Of a stretch of 64,000 nt of DNA, positions 17,963-26,638 are shown piece by piece (within the stretch, counting starts at the first letter, position 1; each line of letters begins with the position of its first letter). The translations under genes and the position numbers were made by a program. This DNA comes from Halorussus lipolyticus (lineage in GTDB: Archaea > Halobacteriota > Halobacteria > Halobacteriales > Haladaptataceae). The notes under the pieces are model-generated. The model searched no databases and was not told the origin of the DNA. It was given only the letters and a program-made list of their open reading frames with translations. The DNA lies in assembly GCF_029338375.1 (NCBI RefSeq), contig NZ_CP119804.1:682001-746000 (forward strand), in the 5' to 3' direction.

Positions 17963-20668
17963 TCAGGGCAACAGCCCTGCGATGGCCTCTCGCTTCCACC
18001 ACGCGAGGACCAGCGCGACGAGCGCCGCGCCGCCGACTACCAGTCCGGTGAGTGGCAGGTCGGCGGGGAGCGGGAGTCCTCGGCGCTCTCGCTCGGTTAC
18101 TTCGACCGGCACGCGATAGGTGTCCGACAGCACCGTATCGCCGCGTTGGTTCTCGTAGGTGAAATCGACCGAGACCGGGTAGGTCTTCGGAATCGCGCCG
18201 CCGGCAGACGCCACGGCGAACCGCAGGATTGCGGACTCGTTGGGTTCGAGACGCGAGACGAACGCCTCGTCATTGTCGCTCGACAAGGGGTCGCTGGCGA
18301 ACAGTTTGGCCTCCACGTCTCTGAGCGTCTGGTTGGCGGTGTTGGTGACTCGGAAGGCGACGACTTCGGACCCGCCAGAGGAGACGGTGGCGTTGACCGG
18401 TTCGACCCGGAACTCGTCTCTCTCCTCGGCGATGGTGACGCGGGCATCCACGGTGTCGCTGATTCGCAGGTCGTCGTTCTGATTGCGGTAGCGCACTCTG
18501 AACGAGACCTGTCTGGGTCCGGCCTCGGCCTCGCCGTTCACGTCCACGGTGAACTCGAAGGAGGCCGACTCGCCGGGTTGGAGTTGTCCGACCGCGAACT
18601 CGGTTTCGCGAGGGTCGAGGTTCGGGTTGTTGGTCCGCAGGACCACCACGGCGTTCGACACCGTGCGGTTCCCGGCGTTGACGACTTCGCCCGCGAGGTC
18701 CCCGGTATCGCCGACCCGGAGGTCACCCCGGACGTTTCCGACCGAGAAGGCTTGCTCCTCGCCGACTTGGACGCGAGCGTCGAGCGGAGAACTGACGCGA
18801 GGGTCGCCGTCCCGGTTGCGGTAGCGCACCCGGAACGAGACTTGCCGAGGACCGGCGTCCGAGGAGTTGGGCACGTCTACGGTGTACTCGAAGGGGACCT
18901 CCTCGCCGGGTTCGAGGGTCCCGAGTGCGAACTCGGCGCTTCTGGGTCGGAGGTTGGTCGCGTCCGTGCCGAAGACCACGACGGCGTTCGAGACGCTGGT
19001 CTCGCCCGTGTTGGTAATCGTGCCCGAGACGGTACCGCTGTCGCCGACTTGGAGGTCGCTGACGACGCTCCGGGCCGCGAAGGTGCGCTCGCCGCCGACC
19101 CGGACGCTGGCGTCGAGGGAATCGCTGAATCGGATTTCGTCGTCGGCGTTCCGGTAGCGTATCCTGAACGATACCTGTCGGACGCCGGGGTCGGACTCGT
19201 TCGGGACCGAGGCCTCGAAGTCGAACTGGGCAGACTCGCCGGGCGCGAGGTCACCGACCGCGAACTCGGTGGTCTTGGGTTCGAAGTTGGTACCTTCGGT
19301 CCGGAGGACCACCACGGCGTCCGAGGCGTTTCGGGTCCCGGTGTTGACGACCGTGCCCGAGATGGTGCCGCGCTCGCCGACCGAGAGGCCGGCGGCGGTC
19401 GCTCGCAGGCCGAAGGTCTGTTCGCGGGCGACGGCGACGCGGGCGTCGATGGCGTCGCTAGTCCGGGTGTCGCCCGAGGGGTTGCGGTAGCGCACCCGGA
19501 AACTGACTCTGCGAGGGCCGGGTTCGGTGTCGTTTCCGGTCTCGACGGTGAAACTGAAGTTGGTCGATTCGCCCGGTGCGAGGTCCCCGATTGCGAACTC
19601 GGTCGCTCTCGGTCGGAAGTTCGAACCGTTCGTTTGGAGGAGAACCACGGCGTTCGAGATTTCGGTCTCGCCGGTGTTGACCACGCGCCCGGTGACGAGG
19701 CCGGTGTCGCCGACCCGGAGCGAGCTATCGACCTGTCGGACCGCGAAGGTCTGTTCGGTGCCGACCGCCACGCCGAAAGTGAGGCGCTTGGACTGCCCGG
19801 TGACGCCGTTGGGGTTCTCGTAGGCCACCACGGCGTCGGCGAGGTAGGTGCCGGGCGCGGTGTCGGCGCTCGCGCCCACTGTAATCTCGAACGTCCGGGT
19901 CTGGCCGGGTTCGAGGCGGTCGAAGAAGACGCTGGTGCGCTGTCGGCGGTCGTTCGCGCCCCCGAAGAAAACCGACGAGTTCGCCGCCGAGAGTCGGACC
20001 TGTGCGTTCGTGGCGGGTTGGGTGCCGGTGTTGGTGACGTTGAGCCGATAGGTAGTGGTGTCACCGGCGGTGACGCGCGTGAGGTTCTGGGTCCGAATCT
20101 CGAATCTGGGACGGTCCTCTACGACGATAGTGAGGTACGCGGTGGTGGTTCTGGTGGAGTCGCCGTACTCCGGCGCGGCGTTCGGCCCGTAGCGCACGAA
20201 GTTGGTGTAGTCGTACTCGACCCGAACCGGAATCTCGTAGGTGCCCGGCGCGATGGAGTCCGAAATCTCGACGTTGAACCCGAACGGCCCGGAGACGCCC
20301 TCGGGAACGGTTCCGGCGAACACCGTCCCGGTCTCGACCTCGATATTCCGGGCCAGTCGGTCGTCCATCCGGGTCTCGTCGATTTCGAGTCTCACGTTCC
20401 GGGCAGTCGTCACGCGCTGTTCGTACTGGGCGGGGCCGCCGCGGTCCAAGTCGCCGCTGTTGGAGACGAACACGTCGAGGACGGCCTGCTCGCCCGCCCC
20501 GAGACGGTTCTCGGTCGCCGAGAGTTCGATATTGGGACGACCGACGACCGTGCCCTCGTCTTGCGCGAGTGCGGAACTACCGGCGGTCGCGGCGAACGCG
20601 GGACCTCCGCTCGTCGCAACGAACGCGGCCGTCACGACCGCGGCGACGAACGCGACTGTGGTTCTCAT
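17963..20668 (-). CDS. membrane-anchored COG1361/CARDB-repeat surface protein
   Basis: 901 residues. A signal peptide (MRTTVAFVAAVVTAAFVATS) is followed by several CARDB-like immunoglobulin domains and a final membrane helix (LTGLVVGGAALVALVLAW) with the basic tail KREAIAGLLP. Four tandem domains start near residues 315, 426, 537 and 648 with an exact 111-residue period. Each runs from LxVGDxGxxxGxxxNTG to GPRQVSFRVRYRN. In haloarchaea such proteins often accompany RND exporters, and one lies nearby at 11719. The likely role is an extracellular scaffold or periplasmic partner. Thr/Asn-rich sequons suggest glycosylation. Confidence 0.88.
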   Translation of the reverse strand: MRTTVAFVAAVVTAAFVATSGGPAFAATAGSSALAQDEGTVVGRPNIELSATENRLGAGEQAVLDVFVSNSGDLDRGGPAQYEQRVTTARNVRLEIDETRMDDRLARNIEVETGTVFAGTVPEGVSGPFGFNVEISDSIAPGTYEIPVRVEYDYTNFVRYGPNAAPEYGDSTRTTTAYLTIVVEDRPRFEIRTQNLTRVTAGDTTTYRLNVTNTGTQPATNAQVRLSAANSSVFFGGANDRRQRTSVFFDRLEPGQTRTFEITVGASADTAPGTYLADAVVAYENPNGVTGQSKRLTFGVAVGTEQTFAVRQVDSSLRVGDTGLVTGRVVNTGETEISNAVVLLQTNGSNFRPRATEFAIGDLAPGESTNFSFTVETGNDTEPGPRRVSFRVRYRNPSGDTRTSDAIDARVAVAREQTFGLRATAAGLSVGERGTISGTVVNTGTRNASDAVVVLRTEGTNFEPKTTEFAVGDLAPGESAQFDFEASVPNESDPGVRQVSFRIRYRNADDEIRFSDSLDASVRVGGERTFAARSVVSDLQVGDSGTVSGTITNTGETSVSNAVVVFGTDATNLRPRSAEFALGTLEPGEEVPFEYTVDVPNSSDAGPRQVSFRVRYRNRDGDPRVSSPLDARVQVGEEQAFSVGNVRGDLRVGDTGDLAGEVVNAGNRTVSNAVVVLRTNNPNLDPRETEFAVGQLQPGESASFEFTVDVNGEAEAGPRQVSFRVRYRNQNDDLRISDTVDARVTIAEERDEFRVEPVNATVSSGGSEVVAFRVTNTANQTLRDVEAKLFASDPLSSDNDEAFVSRLEPNESAILRFAVASAGGAIPKTYPVSVDFTYENQRGDTVLSDTYRVPVEVTERERRGLPLPADLPLTGLVVGGAALVALVLAWWKREAIAGLLP

Positions 20669-20742
20669 GACACGCTAATGCGTTCCCGAGAACAATAACG
20701 CCACACTCGGTGAGCGACCGTTAAATCCGGGAAAGGGACGAT

Positions 20743-21405
20743 TTACCGCGGTCCAGCAGGCGTTTCCCCGCCTCCGCGCCCGCCGCCCCGCGAAAAGAGG
20801 AACACCGCGAACAGGATTGGCGAGACGAACGCGAGGACGACGGCGCTGGCAAACAGGAGTATCGGGAGCGGAATCCCGCCGCCTCCGCCTTCGACCTGCC
20901 CGGTCACGTTCAGGTCGCCGACCATCGTGGTCGGGTGAATCGTGCAGATGTACTGCGTCATCTGCGGGGTCGCGGTGAACGTCACCGAGGCCGTCGTACC
21001 CTCGCCGGTGACGAGTTCGCTCTGGACGATGGCGTTGCCACTCCCGTCCTGTATCGTGATATTGTGGGGCGCGCCGTCGATGTTCTCGAACCAGAATTCG
21101 TACTCTTGGCCCGCCTCCAACTCGATGGTCGGGTTGTCCTCGCCCTCGATTGGGGCCGGTTCGCGGCCCCGCCACGCCGCGACCTCGCCGCCGAACCGGT
21201 AGGTCTCGGTGTCTTGGGCCGTCGCGGACCCGCTCGCGGCGATACCGGCCGCCCCGACAGCGGCCGCTGTTGTGCCCGCCCGCTGGACGAATCCGCGCCG
21301 GGTTAGGGCCTCCTCGTCCTCGCTCGTCGGGTCGGTTTCGCTGGCTATCTCGTCCTCGGCAGACCCCGCCCGCTCGCTCTCGGCAGTCGAAGATTCCCCC
21401 ATCAT
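20743..21405 (-). CDS. Tat-exported, membrane-anchored cupredoxin (halocyanin-like)
   Basis: 220 residues. An acidic leader precedes the twin-arginine motif TRRGFVQRAG and a hydrophobic Ala-rich segment. The cupredoxin domain (about 65-170) has all type 1 copper ligands: His114 (GAPHNI), Cys154 and His157 (YICTIHP) and Met161. A Gly-rich linker leads to a C-terminal membrane helix (ILLFASAVVLAFVSPILF) and a basic tail. It probably carries electrons on the outer face of the membrane. Either Met1 or Met2 could start the protein. Confidence 0.9.
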   Translation of the reverse strand: MMGESSTAESERAGSAEDEIASETDPTSEDEEALTRRGFVQRAGTTAAAVGAAGIAASGSATAQDTETYRFGGEVAAWRGREPAPIEGEDNPTIELEAGQEYEFWFENIDGAPHNITIQDGSGNAIVQSELVTGEGTTASVTFTATPQMTQYICTIHPTTMVGDLNVTGQVEGGGGGIPLPILLFASAVVLAFVSPILFAVFLFSRGGGRGGGETPAGPR

Positions 21406-21722
21406 CTCCCTCTCTGGGTACCTTCACCGGGAATCCGTAAGAGTCCACGGGCCACCGGACACGTTCGGTCGTCGCGGCGATTTCGGTACGGGCAATTACA
21501 GAAGCATCTTTGACACTCTTTTATACAGTCTTAAGTAATGAAAACATTTCCTTATCCTCAATCGACAACCGACGGGAGGCTTCAGGAAGCGTTCATCACG
21601 ATGGTTCTTGCTGTCTTCGGTTCCGGTTTCATCGAGACGGAGCGAGTGGAGCTTCAGAAGGCATCTCCTCTCCGCCGTCCCGCGTCGATAACCACTAACT
21701 CCCTCGCCACCGTTTCGCCGCC
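21406..21722. other. 317-bp intergenic region, possible cryptic small gene
   Basis: Divergent space between the cupredoxin and the sugar isomerase. A TTTTATAC TATA-like box at about 21510 lies some 27 bp before an ATG at 21538. That ATG opens a frame whose first 60 residues (MKTFPYPQSTTDGRLQEAF...) are not haloarchaeal-acidic and which then runs out of phase into the isomerase. The promoter may instead serve the isomerase with a leader of about 180 nt. No known domain. Confidence 0.35.
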
Positions 21723-22502
21723 ATGGACGCTCGCACCGGATTCGTCACCCAACTCGGCATGGACTACGAGACGGCCTTCGACGTGGCCGAGGAGCTATCC
21801 TTCGACTACGTGGAACTCCTGATGGACGGCGACCACGAACGCCGCGCGCTCGACCCCGAGGCCGTCGCCGACGCCGCCGAGGCACGCGGCCTCGACCTGC
21901 TGGTCCATCTCCCGTTCGCGCTCGACGTGGGGTCGGCCTACGAACACGTCCGGGAGGGCGCGATTCGGGAACTCGTCTCTGCCGCCGAAGTCGCCACCGC
22001 GGCGGGTGCCCGGAAGGGCGTGGCGCACGCCAACTCGAAGGCGTGGGGTTCAGCGTGGGACGACGCCGACCTCCGCGAGCGCGTCTTCGAGTCGGTCCGG
22101 GAAATCAACATCCGGACGCCCGAGGACTTCGCGGTCTGTTTCGAGAACATCCCCAAGAATCCCTGCTCGACGCGGGACTTCCCCGAGTTGTTCGAGGCCA
22201 CCGACGCCGCGATGACCCTCGACACCGGCCACGCTCGGGTGGACGGCCTCGATTCGGCGGAGATGGCGAGTTTCGTCGCCGACCACGCCGACCGCATCTC
22301 GCACTTCCACCTCAACGACACCCGGAAACCGCAGGACGAGCATCTGCCCTTCGGGTCCGGGACCATCGACTTCGAGGAGATTCTGGGCGCGCTCCCCGAC
22401 GACTGGTCCGGGACGCTCTCGCTGGAGGTGTTCACGCTGGATTACGGCTACATCGGCGTGAGCAAGGAGTATCTCGATGGCGTACTAAATCCCATCAACT
22501 GA
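21723..22502 (+). CDS. sugar phosphate isomerase/epimerase (AP endonuclease 2 fold)
   Basis: A 259-residue TIM-barrel protein of the xylose isomerase-like superfamily. Metal-ligand-type segments are visible: YVELLMDGDHE, LLVHLPFALD, FAVCFENIP (Glu), TLDTGHARVDG (Asp/His), ISHFHLNDTR (His), LPFGSGTIDFEEIL and LSLEVFT (Glu). Members isomerise sugars or hydrolyse inositol-type substrates using Mn or Zn. The specific reaction is unknown. A PfkB kinase gene follows 1.7 kb downstream, separated by the accessory cassette, so a shared carbohydrate pathway is possible but not shown. Confidence 0.88.
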   Translation: MDARTGFVTQLGMDYETAFDVAEELSFDYVELLMDGDHERRALDPEAVADAAEARGLDLLVHLPFALDVGSAYEHVREGAIRELVSAAEVATAAGARKGVAHANSKAWGSAWDDADLRERVFESVREINIRTPEDFAVCFENIPKNPCSTRDFPELFEATDAAMTLDTGHARVDGLDSAEMASFVADHADRISHFHLNDTRKPQDEHLPFGSGTIDFEEILGALPDDWSGTLSLEVFTLDYGYIGVSKEYLDGVLNPIN

Positions 22503-22519
22503 TAACCCGACGTCGTTCT

Positions 22520-22539
22520 AGTAGGAAAACTAACCTACT
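22520..22539. promoter_or_regulatory. inverted repeat: terminator or operator
   Basis: AGTAGG (22520-22525) and CCTACT (22534-22539) are perfect inverted arms around an 8-nt spacer, followed by TTTGATT. It starts 17 bp after the isomerase stop, so it could be a weak hairpin terminator. It also lies about 60 bp upstream of the metalloprotease start and just before its AT-rich promoter (AAATACAAATTTAAC, about 22567-22581), where an operator would fit. Confidence 0.45.
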
Positions 22540-22598
22540 TTGATTATGTAATAATTAGTTAGAAAAATACAAATTTAACTCCACTAACATATGGATGC

Positions 22599-23306
22599 AT
22601 GTCATCGTTCGAAGTAGCAGTATTCCAAACAGCGGAACTCGGGGATAAACTCGAGTCCAATTACGGTGAGAGATACAAAGCCAGCAAAGCGATGCGCACG
22701 TTCATCGAGGGTGCGTTCGATCATAGCGGGAATCAGCACACAGTCAACGTGGACAATCCCTTCGAGGACGTGTACGCTCCCGTGCAGAACGTGAGTGACT
22801 CCATCAGTACTAACGACCCGTGTGGTTCCCCGACGACTCAAGACTACAACGGTCTCGTGTACTGGTGGGAAGACTACGTGAGTTGTAACCTCACCGAACG
22901 AAACGACTGTATGCTCCTTCTCACCGCGAAAGACAGTGGTTCTGGTTCGACGTGGCAGAACTACTACGCCGTCGTCGAAGGCGGTCCAGACGTTGCGAAA
23001 CTCGACGGTAGTTACTCGAAGTTCGGTTGCGGCCAGAAGTGGGAGGACATGCAGAACGTCCTTCACGAGATGGCTCACGCTTTCCTCGACGAGACCGACG
23101 AACACGACCACGGTAACGTCTACCAGCACGACTGTGGATACTTCTGTAGCAACTGGTATCGAACGCCTATCGGACACGGTGGAGACGCCGGAACCAACGC
23201 CTGTTACGACGACATCCCGAGCGACCACGACGACAGCTGTAACGCGATGTACTGGGACCCGGACTGTGCGACTGACCACTTCACCAACACCACCAACCAC
23301 CAATAA
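22599..23306 (+). CDS. cysteine-rich zinc metalloprotease-like protein
   Basis: 235 residues with the zincin motif HEMAH (His156, Glu157, His160), followed by FLDETDEHDHG, where His169 or His171 could be the third ligand. It has nine cysteines (75, 96, 104, 144, 179, 183, 202, 214, 223), very unusual for a haloarchaeal protein and suggesting disulfides. Yet no Sec or Tat signal is evident: it starts MSSFEVAVFQTAE. The short spacing and Cys-rich C-terminal half do not match a family I can name. Its stop overlaps the ATG of the next gene by one base (TAATG), implying translational coupling. Probably peptidase activity; substrate unknown. Confidence 0.78.
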   Translation: MSSFEVAVFQTAELGDKLESNYGERYKASKAMRTFIEGAFDHSGNQHTVNVDNPFEDVYAPVQNVSDSISTNDPCGSPTTQDYNGLVYWWEDYVSCNLTERNDCMLLLTAKDSGSGSTWQNYYAVVEGGPDVAKLDGSYSKFGCGQKWEDMQNVLHEMAHAFLDETDEHDHGNVYQHDCGYFCSNWYRTPIGHGGDAGTNACYDDIPSDHDDSCNAMYWDPDCATDHFTNTTNHQ

Positions 23307-23752
23307 TGACCGAAGACACCAATCGCCGGAACGTACTGAAGGCTATCGGCGCATCGACTACTGCCGCCACCGTCGGGACGATGGGTGGCGCAGCACAAAC
23401 AACTACTGACGAACCCATCCACGACAGAACTATCGACCACGACCTCGAAGTCGTCAACCGAGTGGACGACGAACTCGAACTCAGTATCGAAGCCTCTCAT
23501 CCCGAAGTGAGCGGTTCCATCGAACACACCGTCACGGTCCAGTCGCCGCGCGGCGAAGGGTCGATGCAGCATCGCTGGGAAATCGATGCGCTCGACGTGC
23601 CCGGTGGTGAGATTGAGGTCTCGATTTCGACCAGCGACGGTCGCTCGGACTCCGCAACGATTCCGTTTGCGGACGTATCTCAGCGTGATTACGAGGCCGT
23701 CTCCATCGCGCTCCGAGACGACCGAATCATGATCGGTCGGATTCAGGTGTAG
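23306..23752 (+). CDS. Tat-signal secreted protein of unknown function
   Basis: 148 residues. A twin-arginine signal (TNRRNVLKAIGASTTAA) ends near GGAAQ, and the mature domain of about 110 residues is acidic and beta-rich (LELSIEASHPEVSGSIEHTV; IEVSISTSDGRSDSATI). No cysteine or metal motif is seen. It is translationally coupled to the upstream metalloprotease (one-base overlap), so the two may form a secreted pair, such as a protease with an inhibitor, chaperone or export partner. That pairing is inference only. Confidence 0.78.
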   Translation: MTEDTNRRNVLKAIGASTTAATVGTMGGAAQTTTDEPIHDRTIDHDLEVVNRVDDELELSIEASHPEVSGSIEHTVTVQSPRGEGSMQHRWEIDALDVPGGEIEVSISTSDGRSDSATIPFADVSQRDYEAVSIALRDDRIMIGRIQV

Positions 23753-23791
23753 CCAGAAACGATTTATTTTAGTACGAACTTTTTTCGACTA

Positions 23792-24184
23792 ATGAGAAAG
23801 TTAGCTGCTACCCTATTAGTCGTCCTTGTCGTTAGTGCCGGATGTGTCGACACAGCGAGTGTTCTCTCCGACGGTACCGACCGGACGACCACGAGGATGG
23901 ACCCGCCCACCACCAAACTCGTCGTCGAAGACAACTATCGGGGACCGTTCTCTGTCGAAGTCGTGAATGCTTCGACTGGGACGGTCTTGGTCGAAGAAAA
24001 CTACACCGACTCGGAGAGTGGTATAATCGACCTGAGCGAGGAAATTCCCCGAAACGGCGTGGTCGAAGCCCGACTCTATACGAACGGGTCGCTTGCGTGG
24101 AACGAGACCATTCGCTGGTACGAGGGCTATCGACTCGAACTCCGGAAAAACGGAACGGTTTCGGCCAGTAAAGTCGAAGTATAG
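23792..24184 (+). CDS. small lipoprotein
   Basis: 130 residues. The Sec-type signal MRKLAATLLVVLVV ends in the lipobox VSAGC, so Cys18 is probably lipidated. The mature part begins with a Thr-rich linker (SDGTDRTTTRMDPPTT). One beta-sandwich-like domain follows with strands FSVEVVNASTGTVLVEENY and VVEARLYTNGSLAWNET, with several N-glycosylation sequons. It follows the Tat protein by 39 bp across an AT-rich TTTATTTTAGTACG sequence that could be its own promoter. Function unknown. Confidence 0.75.
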   Translation: MRKLAATLLVVLVVSAGCVDTASVLSDGTDRTTTRMDPPTTKLVVEDNYRGPFSVEVVNASTGTVLVEENYTDSESGIIDLSEEIPRNGVVEARLYTNGSLAWNETIRWYEGYRLELRKNGTVSASKVEV

Positions 24185-24231
24185 GCTCCCCGGCGAAAGG
24201 GTAATTACGACCAACTCGTGAAATCCCCTTC

Positions 24232-25233
24232 ATGCCTGACCCAGACCCCGACGTCCTCGTCGCCGGAGAATCGCTTATCGACTTTCTGCCCGATAGCGCC
24301 GGGGCGCTCGCCGACGTAGCGAACTTCTCCCGGCGCGCTGGCGGTGCCCCAGCGAACGTGGCCGTGGCGCTCGCTCACCTCGGCGCGACCCCGTGGTTCT
24401 GGACCCGCGTCGGCGAGGACCCCTTCGGCGACCACCTCGCAGAAACCCTCTCGTCGTTCGGGGTCCCCGACCGGTTCGTCGAGCGCGACTCCTCGGCCAA
24501 GACCGCGCTGGCGTTCGTCAGCCACGACGAGGAGGCCGACCGCGAGTTCACCTTCTACCGCGATGGCACCGCCGACACTCGCGTCGAACCCGGCGGAGTC
24601 CCCGACGAAACCCTCGATTCGGTCGAATGGGTCTCGGTCGGCGGGGTGATGCTGTCTGCGGACCCCGGCCGGTCGGCCACGCTGGACCTCGCCGAGCGCG
24701 CCGCCGACCGCGACTGCACCGTGGTCTTCGACCCCAACGCTCGCCCCGAACTCTGGAGAGACGCGGACCGCGACTTTGCCGACCTCGTGGCCGAGATGCT
24801 CGACCTCGCCGACGTAGTGAAGGCCACGCCCGAGGACCTCGCTGACGCCGGGTTCGAGGGCGACTCGCCCGAGGCGCTCGCCCGGAGCGTCACCGAGGCC
24901 GGTCCTGCTGAGGCCAGCTCCAATCGGACTGGCCCGCACACCGTCCTCCTCACCCTCGGCGGGACCGGCGCGTTCGCCCTCTCGACCGAGGCGGCCCCGT
25001 GGGGCGCTGGCGCGGCGTCTCACTCGGGGTACGACGTGGACCCGGTTGACACCACCGGCGCTGGCGACGCCTTCACCGCCGGAGCAATTGCGGCGTTCGC
25101 CGAGCAGGGCGACGGGGCCTCGCTGTCCGAGGTCATCGGGTTCGCCAACGCTGTCGCCGCGGTCACGACCACAGCGCAGGGCGCGATGGCGGCCCTGCCG
25201 ACCCGCGAGGCGGTCCGGGAGTTCCGGGACTGA
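24232..25233 (+). CDS. PfkB-family carbohydrate kinase
   Basis: A 333-residue ribokinase/PfkB-family protein. The N-terminal sugar-binding motif is RRAGGAPANVAVALAHLG and the signature-2 catalytic motif is DTTGAGDAFTAGAIAAFAE with its catalytic Asp. ATP-binding strands include TVVFDPNARPELW and VLLTLGGTGAF. It phosphorylates a sugar hydroxyl with ATP; fructokinase or 2-keto-3-deoxygluconate kinase are the usual options in haloarchaea and cannot be separated here. Residues about 225-238 (AGPAEASSNRTGP) form a loop insertion. Cytoplasmic. Confidence 0.92.
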   Translation: MPDPDPDVLVAGESLIDFLPDSAGALADVANFSRRAGGAPANVAVALAHLGATPWFWTRVGEDPFGDHLAETLSSFGVPDRFVERDSSAKTALAFVSHDEEADREFTFYRDGTADTRVEPGGVPDETLDSVEWVSVGGVMLSADPGRSATLDLAERAADRDCTVVFDPNARPELWRDADRDFADLVAEMLDLADVVKATPEDLADAGFEGDSPEALARSVTEAGPAEASSNRTGPHTVLLTLGGTGAFALSTEAAPWGAGAASHSGYDVDPVDTTGAGDAFTAGAIAAFAEQGDGASLSEVIGFANAVAAVTTTAQGAMAALPTREAVREFRD

Positions 25234-25344
25234 ATCGACCGCGGCGACCCCACGAGCGAAAAGCTACGACGACGCTCCTGTCCTCGAAGTTCGCGGCCGC
25301 GGAGTCGGCCTCAAGGTGGCCGACGCCCCCGAAATATTTGTGCA

Positions 25345-25842
25345 ATGGCAACACAATCCACGGCCATGCACGAGCGAGCCGCGGAGTTCGCCGACCGGGC
25401 GGACAGGGAGTACGATTTCGAGGTCGAAGTCAAGGAGTTCCCCGAGGGAACCAAGACCGCCGAGGACGCCGCCGAGGCCATCGGGTGCGACGTGGCCCAA
25501 ATCGCCAGTAGCATCGCCATGCAGGCCGGCGACAGACTCGTCGTGGTCGTGACCAGCGGGGCCAACCGCGTGAGTGAAGCGAAGTTGGCGGGCCTCCTCG
25601 GACTGGACGAGGACGACGTAGCAATGGCCAACGCCGGGGAAATCAAGGCCGCGCTCGGGTGGTCCATCGGCGGTGTCCCGCCGTTCTGCCACGACGCCGA
25701 GGTCCCGGTGTATCTGGACGAGACGCTGACCGAGTTCGAGACGGTCTGGGCCGCCGCGGGGACGCCCGAGGCGGTCTTTCCCATCGACCCCGAGGAGCTT
25801 CGGACGCTTTCGGGTGCTGAGGTCGCCGACGTGGCGGAGTAA
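25345..25842 (+). CDS. YbaK/EbsC-type aminoacyl-tRNA deacylase
   Basis: 165 residues of the YbaK/ProX superfamily, which trans-edits mischarged tRNA (for example Cys- or Ala-tRNA-Pro). Typical features are the motif KTAEDAAEAIGCDVAQIASSIAM, the conserved lysine segment SEAKLAGLLG and the glycine-rich stretch IGGVPPFCH. The length matches the free-standing family. The ATG follows an AAATATTTGTG AT-rich promoter element by only a few bases, so an ATG seven codons further (MHERAAEF) is an alternative start. Confidence 0.9.
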   Translation: MATQSTAMHERAAEFADRADREYDFEVEVKEFPEGTKTAEDAAEAIGCDVAQIASSIAMQAGDRLVVVVTSGANRVSEAKLAGLLGLDEDDVAMANAGEIKAALGWSIGGVPPFCHDAEVPVYLDETLTEFETVWAAAGTPEAVFPIDPEELRTLSGAEVADVAE

Positions 25843-25865
25843 CTGCTTTCGCGGTTCTCGACCGT

Positions 25866-26528
25866 TTAGGAGCTATCACGAGCTAACCCGAGCGTCTGAG
25901 CCGTTGGAAGGCTCCACCCGTAGTTGACCGCCGCCAACCGCGTCCCAACCGTCACCGCCGCGCACACCGCCGCGGCAGTCCCCGCCGTTCCGCCGAGCGT
26001 CACCGCGACCCAGTAGGTCGTTCCGCCCAGCACCGCGCAACTCGCGTAGAAATCGTCGAACAAGATGAACGGTGAGCGGTCGAGGAGGATGTCCGCGAAG
26101 GCACCACCGCCGACCGCGTTGATGGTCGCAACGGCGACGACACCGAACCCCGAGACGCTGGCGTCGGCCGCCACGATGGCTCCGGCAGTGGCGAACGCGG
26201 CGAGTCCGATTGCGTCGGAGACCAGCGTGACCGGATGGTCGTCGGGAGAGTCGAGGACGACGCTCAGTCCGACCGCCAGCGCCACGCCGAGGAGGCCGAG
26301 ACCGATTTCGCCGAGCGACCGGAGTACCAGCGGGACGCGATTCACCAGCAGGTCCCGTGTCGCCCCGCCAGCGAACGCCGTGACCAACCCGACGACTGCG
26401 ACTCCGAACACGTCGAACTCCTCTCGTATCGCCTTGGTCGCGCCGACGAGCGCGAACGCCACCAATCCGACCGTGTTCATCGCGGTGAAGGGGTCCACCA
26501 GCAGGGGTGCGAGAAAGTCCTGACTCAC
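25866..26528 (-). CDS. TRIC/UPF0126-family membrane channel protein
   Basis: About 220 residues with seven hydrophobic helices. It contains two internally repeated TRIC cores: NTVGLVAFALVGATKAIREEFDVFGVAVVGLVTAFAGGATRDLLV, then DAIGLAAFATAGAIVAAD with TINAVGGGAFADILL. The GGxxRD and GGGAFAD motifs are family hallmarks. Members are trimeric cation channels. I chose the GTG at 26528. The frame stays open to 26624, but that N-terminus is hydrophilic and would leave only 15 bp to the divergent gene. An ATG at 26480 is also possible. Confidence 0.82.
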   Translation of the reverse strand: MSQDFLAPLLVDPFTAMNTVGLVAFALVGATKAIREEFDVFGVAVVGLVTAFAGGATRDLLVNRVPLVLRSLGEIGLGLLGVALAVGLSVVLDSPDDHPVTLVSDAIGLAAFATAGAIVAADASVSGFGVVAVATINAVGGGAFADILLDRSPFILFDDFYASCAVLGGTTYWVAVTLGGTAGTAAAVCAAVTVGTRLAAVNYGWSLPTAQTLGLARDSS

Positions 26529-26638
26529 TACTCTCGGACACGGATGCGATGGTCTTGAGGCCTCCGCATCCGGTGTCGCTGGCGAGACGCTTCGGTGAAG
26601 TCGAACTCTTGATTTCCCACCCATCCTAATCGCCGAAC

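Noticed and set aside
17849..20698. 949-codon open frame opposite the CARDB-repeat protein
   Set aside because: Antisense shadow; its apparent repeats merely mirror the repeats of the true gene on the other strand.
21538..21822. 94-codon frame with a well-placed TATA box
   Set aside because: Composition is not acidic and the second half runs out of frame through the sugar isomerase; kept only as a note in the intergenic entry.
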